Source of the DNA: Paracoccaceae bacterium
GTDB lineage: Bacteria > Pseudomonadota > Alphaproteobacteria > Rhodobacterales > Rhodobacteraceae
Assembly (NCBI GenBank): GCA_020441385.1
Contig: JAGRMG010000150.1
Coordinates: 1 to 59,283 of the forward strand
Length of the DNA stretch: 59,283 nt
Direction: 5' to 3'
A program made the translations under genes and the position numbers. Under the pieces are notes generated by a model, which did not search any database, was not told the origin of the DNA, and saw only the letters and a list, made by a program, of their open reading frames with translations. Of the stretch, positions 34,045 to 41,992 are shown piece after piece; positions within the stretch are counted from its first letter, which is position 1; each line of letters starts with the position of its first letter.

Positions 34045-34737
34045 TCATTGCCCGACAGGCCCGGGAGAGCGCAGCGCCGTGACCCGCGCCGCCGGTATCA
34101 CCTGGCCGCCCTGAAGCACCAGCACGATTTCGCCGTTCTGAACCTGCGCCTCGGCGATGCGGCCATAGACCTCGGCCGGATCGGAGCGAATGATCTCACC
34201 GTTGGCGCGGCTTTCCACGTTGAAGCTGTAGATGCCGTTTGCGAGCGGGGTTCCGTCGCCGGCAACGCCGGCCCATTCGATCGTGTCCTCGGCCACCGGG
34301 ATCGCACTGCGCTGCACTTCCGTGCCGGTCTCGTCCAAAACCACCAGAAAGGCGGTGTCGGCCGATGCGTCGGGGCGCAGCGAAACCCTGATCGGGGCGC
34401 CGTCGAAGGCCAGCGGCGTGGTGGCGCGCGCCTCCATCCCGACCCAGCCGGACAGTGACGCCATGTCGGAACTGCCCATCCGGGCGGAAAGCGCGGCCAG
34501 AATGTCGTTGGTGCGAAGCTGTTGTTCGACCATCGAGAACTGCGCCAGCTGGGCCGAATACTCGGCCGAATCGATCGGCTCGAGCGGATCCTGATAGCGG
34601 GCCTGGGCCGTCAGCATCTGGAGGAAGGTACTGAAATCCGTGGTCAACGCGCTGCCCTTGTGCTGGGCGGCGGCGGATACGTTCTGGGAGATTTGCCGGT
34701 CTTGGGCCGAAGCGGTGCTGGGGATCATCCGGGTCAC
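34045..34737 (-). CDS. flgD: Flagellar hook assembly (capping) protein FlgD
   Basis: A 230-residue scaffold that caps the growing hook. The N-terminal export and rod region has LTTDFSTFLQMLTAQARYQDPLEPIDSAEYSAQLAQFSMVEQQLRTND, the FlgD signature. The C-terminal half contains the FlgD Ig-like region (GIYSFNVESRANGEII). The ATG at 34737 overlaps the fliK stop by four bases. It converges with rarD after a 29 bp gap, marking the left end of the flagellar locus. Confidence 0.95.
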   Translation of the reverse strand: MTRMIPSTASAQDRQISQNVSAAAQHKGSALTTDFSTFLQMLTAQARYQDPLEPIDSAEYSAQLAQFSMVEQQLRTNDILAALSARMGSSDMASLSGWVGMEARATTPLAFDGAPIRVSLRPDASADTAFLVVLDETGTEVQRSAIPVAEDTIEWAGVAGDGTPLANGIYSFNVESRANGEIIRSDPAEVYGRIAEAQVQNGEIVLVLQGGQVIPAARVTALRSPGPVGQ

Positions 34738-36032
34738 AATCTGAGATCGAGGCCGATGCGGCCCGGCTTGACCGTGCGCGCGGCATCTGCGGGTTGGAAC
34801 CGGCTCCAGAGTTCTGGGGCCGCTTCGGGCGAAAGGTCGGGTTCCGCGTGGCGCGGGTGATGTCGGGCCCGCGGGTCGCTGCCGCCGGAAAACGAGAATC
34901 CGACATCGGTATAACCCAGTTGGCGAAGGTCGCTAGCCAGTTGTTCGATGTGGCGCCGCATCAGCGCCAGCGTTTCCGGGCGGTCGGCGCCGATCGAGAC
35001 GCTCACGCCGGTTTCGGAGGTCACGAGCGCCATGCGCACCCGGCCCAGTTCTTCGGGCGAGAGCGCGATTTCGATCCGTCCGTCGGATTGGCGGACCAGG
35101 GCTTCGGCCATGCCGCGCATACCGCCTGGCGTCAGTGTCAGCCGCTGGCCGGCGGCATGATGGGGCGGGGCAGAGAGCGAGCCCGACGACACCGCCGCGC
35201 CGCCAGCCTCGGACCACATACGCTCCTCGGGTGATTCCGTGGCATCGGGTTCGAAGGGCGAACCCGCCGCCATCTTGCCCGAGGGGTTCCGCGTCGCGTC
35301 CCGAGCCTCGGGGATCGGGTGCACGGTGCTGAGGTTGACGGCGCCCTGGCCGGGTGCGCCTGGCGGCCCCGCCATCGCGGGGCGGGTCGTTGCGCCGGTT
35401 TCATTCGATCCCCCCTCGACCCGGGCCTGCATTTCGCCCCGGCCCCCGGCCGCGTCCTGCCCCGGAGCATTCGCACCGGTCGGGGTTGGGCCGCCGGGAA
35501 CGGAAGGGCCGGACAGCGGGTTGTTCGCCACCCTGCCGTCGGGTTGCGGTGTGGCGATGGCGGCGCTGCCCGGCTTTGTGCCCGCCCCTCCGCTTGCATC
35601 GGCCGGCAATCCGTTGCCGACAGACCGGTCCCGGCTGATGGTGGACATTTGCGGGCCCGCAGCGGTTTGTGACCGCCCCGACAAGGTGGCCAGTTCACCC
35701 GCCTGATCTGCCGGCGGCCCCGCGGCGCCGTGCGCGACGCCCATTTCCGGCGAATGCGGCGGGTGCATCCGCTCCTGCGTGTCAATGGGCGGGGCGCAGT
35801 CGTGCGACGGGTCGATAGCCGCGCAGTCCACGCTGGTCTCACCGGAATCGTCGCCCGAGGCGGGAGAATCGGCATCGTTCTGCCCGGGTCGGGCCCGGGC
35901 CGGATCCGGCGAGGACGGCGGAGCGAACACGTTTTCGAAGGACCGCCCGGATTGCGGTTCGGCGGCGTCGCGCACCGGATCGGCGCGCCGCGCCGGCGCT
36001 TCAAGCACGGAATGGAACGGATTGGTCAGCAT
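34734..36032 (-). CDS. fliK: Flagellar hook-length control protein FliK
   Basis: A 432-residue secreted molecular ruler and export-specificity switch. Residues 1-300 are low-complexity, rich in Pro, Gly, Ala and Ser, as usual for the ruler part. The C-terminal Flg_hook domain (about 325-400) has MAEALVRQSDGRIEIALSPEELGRVRMALV and LRQLGYTDVGFSFSGG. It forms a minus-strand operon with flgD and is divergent from the rod-binding gene across a region with a CtrA box. Confidence 0.92.
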   Translation of the reverse strand: MLTNPFHSVLEAPARRADPVRDAAEPQSGRSFENVFAPPSSPDPARARPGQNDADSPASGDDSGETSVDCAAIDPSHDCAPPIDTQERMHPPHSPEMGVAHGAAGPPADQAGELATLSGRSQTAAGPQMSTISRDRSVGNGLPADASGGAGTKPGSAAIATPQPDGRVANNPLSGPSVPGGPTPTGANAPGQDAAGGRGEMQARVEGGSNETGATTRPAMAGPPGAPGQGAVNLSTVHPIPEARDATRNPSGKMAAGSPFEPDATESPEERMWSEAGGAAVSSGSLSAPPHHAAGQRLTLTPGGMRGMAEALVRQSDGRIEIALSPEELGRVRMALVTSETGVSVSIGADRPETLALMRRHIEQLASDLRQLGYTDVGFSFSGGSDPRARHHPRHAEPDLSPEAAPELWSRFQPADAARTVKPGRIGLDLRL

Positions 36033-36080
36033 GGCACACCGAATGTCTTTCGCTTCGCCGTCACGATCCGCCGGGACCGG

Positions 36081-36096
36081 TTACGATTATTTTAAC
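36081..36096. promoter_or_regulatory. CtrA box between fliK and the rod-binding protein gene
   Basis: TTAC at 36081-36084 and TTAAC at 36092-36096 are exactly seven bases apart, one mismatch from TTAA-N7-TTAAC. It lies 49 bp upstream of fliK and 48 bp upstream of the rod-binding gene, so it could serve both divergent promoters. CtrA control of flagellar genes is established in alphaproteobacteria; binding here is inferred. Confidence 0.6.
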
Positions 36097-36143
36097 CGCT
36101 GGGGATGCAACGTGAAAAAAACCCGCCGATTGGAGCCAATTCG

Positions 36144-36482
36144 ATGCATTCACTCCGTTCCGCCGTGCCACATGGAACACCGCAATCGGCCCGGGCGCTG
36201 CCCAAGGCGCCGGCCCTGCGCAAGGCCGCGGTCGAGCTTGAAGCGGCGTTTCTGGCGGAAATGCTCGCATCCGCAGGTCTCGGCAAGACCAGCGGCGGCT
36301 TTGGCGGCGGTGCCGGTGAGGATCAGTTCGCATCGTTTCTGGTGCGCGCGCAGGCGGGCGAGATGGCGCGCGCCGGTGGGATCGGCCTGGCCGAAACGAT
36401 TTTTCAGGCTTTGATGGAGAGAGAGAATGACCAGGCAGACAGCCAAACTGTTCGAAGCGCTCGACGAACTGCTGGATCGTGA
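36144..36482 (+). CDS. Rod-binding protein (FlgJ N-terminal domain only)
   Basis: A 112-residue stand-alone version of the FlgJ rod-cap domain. Diagnostic segments are LRKAAVELEAAFLAEMLASAGLGKTSGGFGGG and EDQFASFLVRAQAGEMARAGGIGLAETIFQAL. The ATG at 36144 is preferred over one at 36105 because GGAG lies eight bases before it. There is no muramidase domain; a separate lytic transglycosylase lies in this locus at 50489-51304. Its 3' end overlaps flgN by 56 bases. Confidence 0.88.
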   Translation: MHSLRSAVPHGTPQSARALPKAPALRKAAVELEAAFLAEMLASAGLGKTSGGFGGGAGEDQFASFLVRAQAGEMARAGGIGLAETIFQALMERENDQADSQTVRSARRTAGS

Positions 36483-36783
36483 ACGCCAGGCGCTTGTGGC
36501 GGGCGAGTTGAACGTACTGGCGGACCTGATGGTGCGGAAGGAGACGCTGATGCGCGACATCGGCGCCGCCGGCGTCGGCGAACAGGCCGGGCTGAACCGG
36601 CTGCGCGACAAGGTGAACCGCAATCACGCGCTGCTGAACGGCGCGCTGGAAGGCATCCGCGCGGTGGCCGGGCGGATGGCCGATCTGCGGCAGGTGCGGC
36701 GCGGGCTGGAAACCTATGACAGTTCCGGCCGGAAAACCCTGTTCGACACCCAGGCAAGACCGCGTGTCGAGAAACGCGCCTGA
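36427..36783 (+). CDS. flgN: FlgN-like flagellar export chaperone
   Basis: A 118-residue, mostly helical protein. The pattern LFEALDELLDRERQALVAGELNVLADLMVRKETLMRDI matches FlgN, the chaperone for the hook-filament junction proteins FlgK and FlgL. It overlaps the rod-binding gene by 56 bases and has GAGAGAGA before the start. flgK and flgL themselves are not in the window. Assigned from pattern and context. Confidence 0.8.
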   Translation: MTRQTAKLFEALDELLDRERQALVAGELNVLADLMVRKETLMRDIGAAGVGEQAGLNRLRDKVNRNHALLNGALEGIRAVAGRMADLRQVRRGLETYDSSGRKTLFDTQARPRVEKRA

Positions 36784-36825
36784 ACGCAAGGTTTAGACAA
36801 ATGCAGGCCAAGTGGGCAGGCGCCC

Positions 36826-36840
36826 TTAGCACTTGGTTAG
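36826..36840 (+). promoter_or_regulatory. Degenerate CtrA-like box upstream of flagellin
   Basis: TTAG at 36826-36829 and TTAG at 36837-36840 are seven bases apart, a two-mismatch version of TTAA-N7-TTAA, about 150 bp before the flagellin start. A 4 bp stem (GGGC/GCCC) precedes it. Weak on its own. Confidence 0.3.
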
Positions 36841-36952
36841 GACATGGCGCGGCAGGATGACGGCGCATCTTGAAAACAGATGGCGCGACCCCGAGCGGGC
36901 CGCATGCGGCAGAAAGACGTTTTGTCCGTCCTGAGGGGGCGGGGATGCAACC

Positions 36953-36969
36953 GGGGCGGAAGGCGCCCC
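36953..36969 (+). promoter_or_regulatory. Leader hairpin before the flagellin start, possible FlbT target
   Basis: Six-base perfect arms GGGGCG (36953-36958) and CGCCCC (36964-36969) with a five-base purine loop end 19 bp before the flagellin ATG. In Caulobacter, FlbT acts on the structured 5' leader of flagellin mRNA; flbT is encoded two genes downstream here. Binding is inferred. Confidence 0.4.
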
Positions 36970-36988
36970 TAGAGAACAGGAACATGCA

Positions 36989-38200
36989 ATGTCCAGCATA
37001 TTGACGAACAATGGCGCCATGGTCGCGCTGCAGACCCTGAAGTCGATCAACAAGGGCCTTTCCGGGGTTCAGAGCGAGATTTCCACCGGCAAGCGGATTT
37101 CCTCGGCCAAGGACAATTCCGCGGTCTGGGCGATCTCCAAGGTGATGGAATCCGACGTGAAGGGCTTCAAGGCGATCTCCGACAGTCTGTCGCTGGGGGA
37201 ATCGACCGTGGCGGTCGCGCGCAACGCCTCCGAAACCGTGACCGACCTTCTGACGCAGATGAAAGGCAAGATCGTCGCCGCCCAGGAAGACAACGTGGAC
37301 CGCGCCAAGATCAACGACGACGTCACCGCATTGAAAAACCAGATCAACTCGGTGGTTTCGGCGGCCCAGTTCAACGGTCTGAACCTGGTCGACGGCTCCG
37401 TTGCCTCGGCATCGGTTCTGGCCTCGCTGGACCGGGACGGATCCGGCAACGTCACGGCCAGTTCGATCACCGTCGCGGCGCAGGATCTGTCGACCGGCGG
37501 ATACACGGCCAATGACGTCTTCGGATCGTCGACAGGCACGTCGGCGGCCGGCGACACCGTGGCCTTCACCCTCGATGCCGGGGGCGGAACCAGCGACATC
37601 GTGATCGACGACACCGCCGGTGCCGCCTTCGCGGCGGGAGACCGGGTAACCGTACGGATCGGCGATCAGGAAGCATCCTATACGGTGAGCGCGGACGATG
37701 TGGCGGCAACCACCACCTCCGACCTCGTCGCCGTGGGTCTGAAGAACGCCATCGACGATCTCGGAATCAGCGGGCTGACGGTGGATTACGACAGCGGCAG
37801 CCCCGGGCGACTTGATTTCACCAATGCCGGGACCGTCGACATCGCGGTCGGCGCCCAGTTCGTGAATGCCGGTTCGGGCGGTCTGGGCGTGATGGCCGGG
37901 ATCGACGTTTCGACCGGCGGCGGTGCGGCATCGGCCCTGGCCGCGATCGAAACCCTGATCGACACCTCGATCAGTGCGGCGTCGGCGCTCGGGTCGGTCG
38001 AGAGCCGCATTTCCATCCAGGCGGACTTCATCGGCAACCTGACCGATTCGCTTAAGTCCGGGATCGGTGCAATGGTGGATGCCAACATGGAAGAGGCCTC
38101 GGCGCGTCTCCAGGCGCTTCAGGTTCAGCAGCAGCTCGGCGTTCAGTCGCTTTCGATCGCCAATCAGGCGCCGCAGACGGTTCTGTCTCTGTTCCGCTGA
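36989..38200 (+). CDS. fliC: Flagellin
   Basis: A 403-residue filament subunit. The conserved N-terminal D0/D1 region is MSSILTNNGAMVALQTLKSINKGL with LSGVQSEISTGKRISSAKDN, and the C-terminal D0 ends QQQLGVQSLSIANQAPQTVLSLFR. The variable middle (about residues 140-310) is rich in Thr, Ser, Asp and Gly and contains a beta-rich insert (VTVRIGDQEASYTVSADDV). No other flagellin gene is in the window. Regulation is probably by FlaF and FlbT, encoded directly downstream, acting on the 205 bp leader region. Confidence 0.97.
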   Translation: MSSILTNNGAMVALQTLKSINKGLSGVQSEISTGKRISSAKDNSAVWAISKVMESDVKGFKAISDSLSLGESTVAVARNASETVTDLLTQMKGKIVAAQEDNVDRAKINDDVTALKNQINSVVSAAQFNGLNLVDGSVASASVLASLDRDGSGNVTASSITVAAQDLSTGGYTANDVFGSSTGTSAAGDTVAFTLDAGGGTSDIVIDDTAGAAFAAGDRVTVRIGDQEASYTVSADDVAATTTSDLVAVGLKNAIDDLGISGLTVDYDSGSPGRLDFTNAGTVDIAVGAQFVNAGSGGLGVMAGIDVSTGGGAASALAAIETLIDTSISAASALGSVESRISIQADFIGNLTDSLKSGIGAMVDANMEEASARLQALQVQQQLGVQSLSIANQAPQTVLSLFR

Positions 38201-38207
38201 TCGTGCC

Positions 38208-38232
38208 GGCCGGGGCGTTCGCCGCCCCGGCC
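38208..38232 (+). terminator. Hairpin after flagellin
   Basis: Ten-base perfect arms GGCCGGGGCG (38208-38217) and CGCCCCGGCC (38223-38232) with loop TTCGC, eight bases after the stop codon. There is no T run, so partial termination or 3'-end protection is plausible, lowering flaF/flbT expression relative to flagellin. Confidence 0.55.
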
Positions 38233-38269
38233 ATTACCTCAGGGACATGCAAGGAAGTGAGGACAAGAC

Positions 38270-38641
38270 GTGAATGCCCATTCCCAGGCGCGGCGCGCCT
38301 ATTCGGCTACAGCGGCACCAACCCGTACCGCCAGAGGTGTGGAGTACGAAGCCATGGCCCGCGTCACGCACAGGCTGCGTGGTGCTGCCCGGAACGGAGG
38401 TCCCGGTTTCGGCGCACTGGCTGCGGCCCTGCACGACAATCGCCGGCTCTGGTGTCTGTTCGCGGCTGATGTGGCCCAGTCGGCCAACCTGCTGCCGGCC
38501 GATCTCAGGGCCCGGATCTTCTACCTGGCCGAGTTCACGCAGCAACACAGCCGGAAGGTGCTTGCTGGCGAAGGCGGTGTCGATCCGCTGCTCGAAATCA
38601 ATACCGCCGTGATGCGCGGTCTTCGCGGAGGGGAAGCGTGA
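38270..38641 (+). CDS. flaF: Flagellar biosynthesis regulator FlaF, GTG start
   Basis: A 123-residue protein of the FlaF family, which in alphaproteobacteria supports flagellin synthesis and secretion and opposes FlbT. The conserved N-terminus NAHSQARRAYSATAAPTRTARGVEYEAMARVTHRL is read from a GTG at 38270; an ATG four bases further on is out of frame. Other family segments are LWCLFAADVAQSANLLPADLRARIFYLAEFTQQHSRKVL. It lies 69 bp after flagellin and one base before flbT. Confidence 0.94.
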   Translation: MNAHSQARRAYSATAAPTRTARGVEYEAMARVTHRLRGAARNGGPGFGALAAALHDNRRLWCLFAADVAQSANLLPADLRARIFYLAEFTQQHSRKVLAGEGGVDPLLEINTAVMRGLRGGEA

Positions 38642-38642
38642 C

Positions 38643-39047
38643 ATGGGCGGGCTGGTCCTGAAACTGGCACCGAAAGAGCGTGTGCTGATCAACGGTGCGG
38701 TGATCGAGAACGGCGACCGTCGGAGCCGGTTCTCGATTGTCACGCCGGATGCCAATATCCTCAGGCTGCGCGATGCAATTCATCCCGACGAGGCCAATAC
38801 ACCGGTCCGCCGGGTCTGTTTCGCGACGCAGCTGGTCCTGTCGGGAGACAGCGACCCGGCCTCGGCCAGGCTGCCCTTGTTGCGCCGGATCGAGGAACTG
38901 AGCCAGGTCTTCACAGATCCCGACAGCCGGTCCGCACTGGCCGAAGCGACCGAAGCGCTGATCGCGGATCATCACTATCGCTGCCTGAAGGCCTTGCGCA
39001 GTCTGCTGCCGCGCGAAAGCCGGTTGATCGCCGCGCGCCGCGCATGA
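38643..39047 (+). CDS. flbT: Flagellar biosynthesis repressor FlbT
   Basis: A 134-residue FlbT. Family marks are LVLKLAPKERVLINGAVIENGDRRSRFSIVTPDANILRLRDAI and the C-terminal helix ADHHYRCLKALRSLLPRES. In Caulobacter, FlbT represses flagellin translation through the mRNA leader until hook completion. It starts directly after flaF, and its stop overlaps the DUF1217 start by ATGA. Confidence 0.94.
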   Translation: MGGLVLKLAPKERVLINGAVIENGDRRSRFSIVTPDANILRLRDAIHPDEANTPVRRVCFATQLVLSGDSDPASARLPLLRRIEELSQVFTDPDSRSALAEATEALIADHHYRCLKALRSLLPRESRLIAARRA

Positions 39048-39844
39048 GCTTTCGCCCGATCGTCCCGGCGCCCGGCCTGGCTGGTTGGCACTTCCTGCAA
39101 CGCACGCAGGTTGAGCAGCTTGCCGCGTTCTCGGGCTCGGCCTGGGCGAAACGGGACGGGGCGTATTTTCTCGAAAGGATCGGACAGGTGCGCAACGCGG
39201 CGGATCTGGTTTCGGACCGCCGGCTGCTGGCCGTGGCATTGGGGGCGTTCGGTCTGGTTGACGATCTGGACAACCGGGCTTTCATCCGGAAGGTACTGGA
39301 GGACGGAACCTCGAGCCCAGACGCGCTGGCCAACCGGCTGACGGATCGGCGCTATCGCCGGTTGAGCGAGGCGTTCGGGTTCGGACCCGCGCAAGTTCCG
39401 AAAACCGGCGACGCGAAACGCATGGCGGCGGTGCTGGATCTCAGCCGGGCCACGGATTTCGAGACGGCGGTCGGAGAGCAGGACGAGTCCATGCGCATCG
39501 CCCTTTATGCGCAGCGCGAACTGACGACACTGGCGCGGGGCGCCGGCAGCGACGATGCAAAGTGGTTCTCGGTGATGGGCCTGCCGCCACTGCGGGCAAT
39601 GTTCGAAACGGCGCTTGGTCTGCCCCGGGGGTTCGGTCAGATCGATATCGACCAACAGTTGCAGGTGTTCCGCGATCGGACCGGTGCGGCCATCGGTCAG
39701 AGCGGGATCGCGCAGTTTGCCGACCCCGCGCAGCTGGAGCGTCTGACCAGCCTCTACATGGCGCGAACCCAGATCAATGCCTCGGGTGGTGCCCACTCCT
39801 CCGGTGCGATCGCGTTGACGCTGCTTCAGGCAGGATCAGGCTGA
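39044..39844 (+). CDS. DUF1217 family flagellar-locus protein
   Basis: A 266-residue soluble, mainly helical protein of DUF1217, commonly found in flagellar loci of Rhodobacterales and Rhizobiales. Segments such as FLERIGQVRNAADLVSDRRLLAVALGAFGL, DPAQLERLTSLYMARTQINA and a flagellin-like C-terminus are typical. There is no signal peptide; it may be an export substrate or a filament-related factor, but the function is not established. It overlaps flbT by four bases and ends the operon. Confidence 0.88.
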   Translation: MSFRPIVPAPGLAGWHFLQRTQVEQLAAFSGSAWAKRDGAYFLERIGQVRNAADLVSDRRLLAVALGAFGLVDDLDNRAFIRKVLEDGTSSPDALANRLTDRRYRRLSEAFGFGPAQVPKTGDAKRMAAVLDLSRATDFETAVGEQDESMRIALYAQRELTTLARGAGSDDAKWFSVMGLPPLRAMFETALGLPRGFGQIDIDQQLQVFRDRTGAAIGQSGIAQFADPAQLERLTSLYMARTQINASGGAHSSGAIALTLLQAGSG

Positions 39845-40164
39845 AAGGCCTTTGCGGCCGCCGCGACGACCCGATAGCGGCCTGTGCTGCCGTGCGGCCG
39901 CAGCCGCGGGAACCTGCCAGGAAGCGTGCGCAGGGCAGCGGCTGGTTTCACCCAACCAACGGGAATGGCCGGTGCCGTGACGACACGGTTTCGGATCGGC
40001 GGCGGCATGCCCGCAACAGGTCAGGCGCGAATGGTTCAAGCTTTGTCGGCCAGTGACCTGGCGGTGCCGGAAATCGTATGCCGTGCCTCCTCGGCAGATG
40101 TCTGAGCGTCACCCGGACCGGGATGGCGGTCAGCGAACCGTTGGGTGTGGCGCTGCCGCGCGCA
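39845..40164. other. 320 bp convergent intergenic region, no gene seen
   Basis: This gap separates the DUF1217 gene and fliI, whose 3' ends face each other. Short open frames exist on both strands, but none has a convincing start, codon bias or recognisable sequence. Several short GC-rich inverted repeats are present, none with a T run. It probably only holds the ends of two transcripts. Confidence 0.6.
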
Positions 40165-41508
40165 TCAATCCGGGCGCCGCTCCGGTCCGGCATTGGCCCG
40201 CCGCAGGATCAGTGCCAGCCGGTCGAAACTGCCGGCGGTGCCCTCGCGATCCGGCCGGGCAAAGAAGGCATCGAGATCGGGCCAGACCCGCACCGCCTGA
40301 TCCAGTATCGGATCGGTGCCCTCGGAATAGAGGCCGGCGCGGATCATGACCTCGGATTGTTCGTAGGCGCCAAGCAGGCGGCGCGTTTGCGCGATCAGCG
40401 TGTTTTCGGAATCGGATGCGGCATCGGGAAGGCTGCGCGACACCGACCGCGCAACGTCGATCGCAGGGTAGCGCCCGCGCTCGGCGATCTCGCGGCTGAG
40501 AACGATATGCCCGTCAAGAACGCCGCGCAGGATGTCGGCGACGGGTTCGTCCATGTCCGAACCGGCGACCAGAACGCTGAATATCGCGGTGATGTCGCCC
40601 TGACCCTCGCCGCCCGGCCCGGCGCGTTCGCAAAGCGCGGTGATCAGTGGCGTGACCGAGGGCGGGTAGCCGCGCAATGCCGGTGCTTCGCCCGACGCCA
40701 CGGCGATCTCGCGGTGCGCCTCGGCAAACCGGGTAACGGAATCTGCCAGCAGCAAAACATTGCGGCCGGCATCGCGAAAATGTTCGGCCACCGCCATCGC
40801 CGCCCAGCCGCAGCGCCGCCGGGTCAGAGCCGACTGGTCCGAGGTGGCCGCCACCACAACCGCCCGTCGCATGCCGTCGCGGCCCAGGACGTTCTGGACG
40901 AATTCGTTGACCTCGCGGCCGCGCTCGCCGATCAGGGCGATGACCACGACATCGGCCTGCATGTGACGGGCCAGATGCGCCAGAAGGCGGGATTTGCCGA
41001 CACCCGACCCGGCGAACAGGCCGACCCGCTGCCCGCGCACGACGGGCAGCATCGTGTTCAGCACCGAGAGGCCCGTGGCCATGCGCCGACCGAGGCCGCG
41101 GCGGGCCGCGGCGGGGGGCGGCGGCGCGATCGGGTCGCGGCGACGCGGCCCCCGCTGCATCGGCTTGCCGTCCAGCGGCCGCCCGTAGGGGTCGACGACG
41201 CGGCCGACCCAGGTATCGGCCGGCGCGAATTCGGGCGTGCCGCGCAGCATCACCGGATTGCCGGCCGCCACGCCATCGGCCGCCGTGTCGGGCAGCATGG
41301 TGACGAGGCCGGGATCGACCCTGAGCACTTCGCCCCCAAGCGGCCCGCCGCTTTGGCGCTCGAGCGTCAGACGATCGCCGACCGAGGCCGACTGCGCCAG
41401 CCCCGCGATCCGGACGGTGCCGGCGCCGGCCGAAACCACGCGGCCGACCGGACAGGACAGGCTCAATGCCTCGATTTCGCGTATCAGGATGTTCTGGTCG
41501 GCGGGCAT
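40165..41508 (-). CDS. fliI: Flagellar export ATPase FliI
   Basis: A 447-residue F1-beta-like ATPase that energises flagellar protein export. Walker A is GLFAGSGVGKSRLL, Walker B is LLLADSVTRFA; also VVVIALIGERGREVNEF and YPPSVTPLITALCERAG. The start at 41508 (MPADQNILIREIEAL) is preferred to an upstream ATG that adds unrelated sequence. The gene stands alone on the minus strand, about 16 kb from fliH, and is divergent from flgB. Confidence 0.95.
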   Translation of the reverse strand: MPADQNILIREIEALSLSCPVGRVVSAGAGTVRIAGLAQSASVGDRLTLERQSGGPLGGEVLRVDPGLVTMLPDTAADGVAAGNPVMLRGTPEFAPADTWVGRVVDPYGRPLDGKPMQRGPRRRDPIAPPPPAAARRGLGRRMATGLSVLNTMLPVVRGQRVGLFAGSGVGKSRLLAHLARHMQADVVVIALIGERGREVNEFVQNVLGRDGMRRAVVVAATSDQSALTRRRCGWAAMAVAEHFRDAGRNVLLLADSVTRFAEAHREIAVASGEAPALRGYPPSVTPLITALCERAGPGGEGQGDITAIFSVLVAGSDMDEPVADILRGVLDGHIVLSREIAERGRYPAIDVARSVSRSLPDAASDSENTLIAQTRRLLGAYEQSEVMIRAGLYSEGTDPILDQAVRVWPDLDAFFARPDREGTAGSFDRLALILRRANAGPERRPD

Positions 41509-41596
41509 GGCGGATCTCTGCGGTAATGTCCTGACAACGGTTTCTAAACGAATCGGAGTTAAGCCTTGATTGAAATCGATCGAGGGAGAAGCCCCG

Positions 41597-41983
41597 ATGC
41601 TCACGGACCTGAATGTCTTCAATCTGGCTCACGCCATGGCCGTCCATGCCGGCCGGCGGCAGGCGGTGATCGCCCGCAATGTCGCCAATGCCGACACGCC
41701 GGGATATCGCGCCCGCGATATCGCGCCGTTTTCCGATTTCGTTGCCAGCGGCCCCGGCACAGCGATGACCGCGCGCCGCCCAACCCACCTGAACGGCCAG
41801 GGCGCAACGGGATGGGCCGGCACGGTTGCGGCGGGGGCGGGCGTCGTCGACCCGAACGGCAATTCGGTGTCGCTCGAGCAGGAGATGCTGAAGGCGGTCG
41901 ACACCAGGCGCCAGCACGACCGCGCGCTGGCGATCTACCGTTCGGCCCTGAACATCCTGCGGACCGGCCTGGGGCGGGCATAG
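41597..41983 (+). CDS. flgB: Flagellar basal-body rod protein FlgB
   Basis: A 128-residue proximal rod protein. It has the rod signature RRQAVIARNVANADTPGYRARDI and the C-terminal helix DRALAIYRSALNILRTGLGRA. The ATG at 41597 follows GAGGGAGAAG; the open frame extends only slightly upstream. It is the first gene of the operon flgB-flgC-fliE-fliQ-flgF-flgG-flgA-flgH-fliL-like. Confidence 0.94.
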   Translation: MLTDLNVFNLAHAMAVHAGRRQAVIARNVANADTPGYRARDIAPFSDFVASGPGTAMTARRPTHLNGQGATGWAGTVAAGAGVVDPNGNSVSLEQEMLKAVDTRRQHDRALAIYRSALNILRTGLGRA

Positions 41984-41992
41984 GGGGCCGGG

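Noticed and set aside
36784-36988. Search for a sigma-54 or FliA-type promoter before flagellin
   Set aside because: No TGGCAC-N5-TTGCA or clear sigma-28 pattern was found; only weak partial matches.
39845-40164. Short open frames in the DUF1217-fliI gap
   Set aside because: No plausible ribosome-binding site, no codon bias and Arg/Pro-rich translations. Treated as non-coding.
41533-41561. CTAA and TTAA tetramers in the fliI-flgB intergenic region, considered as a CtrA box
   Set aside because: The spacing is 11 bases instead of 7 and no alternative register gives two good half-sites.
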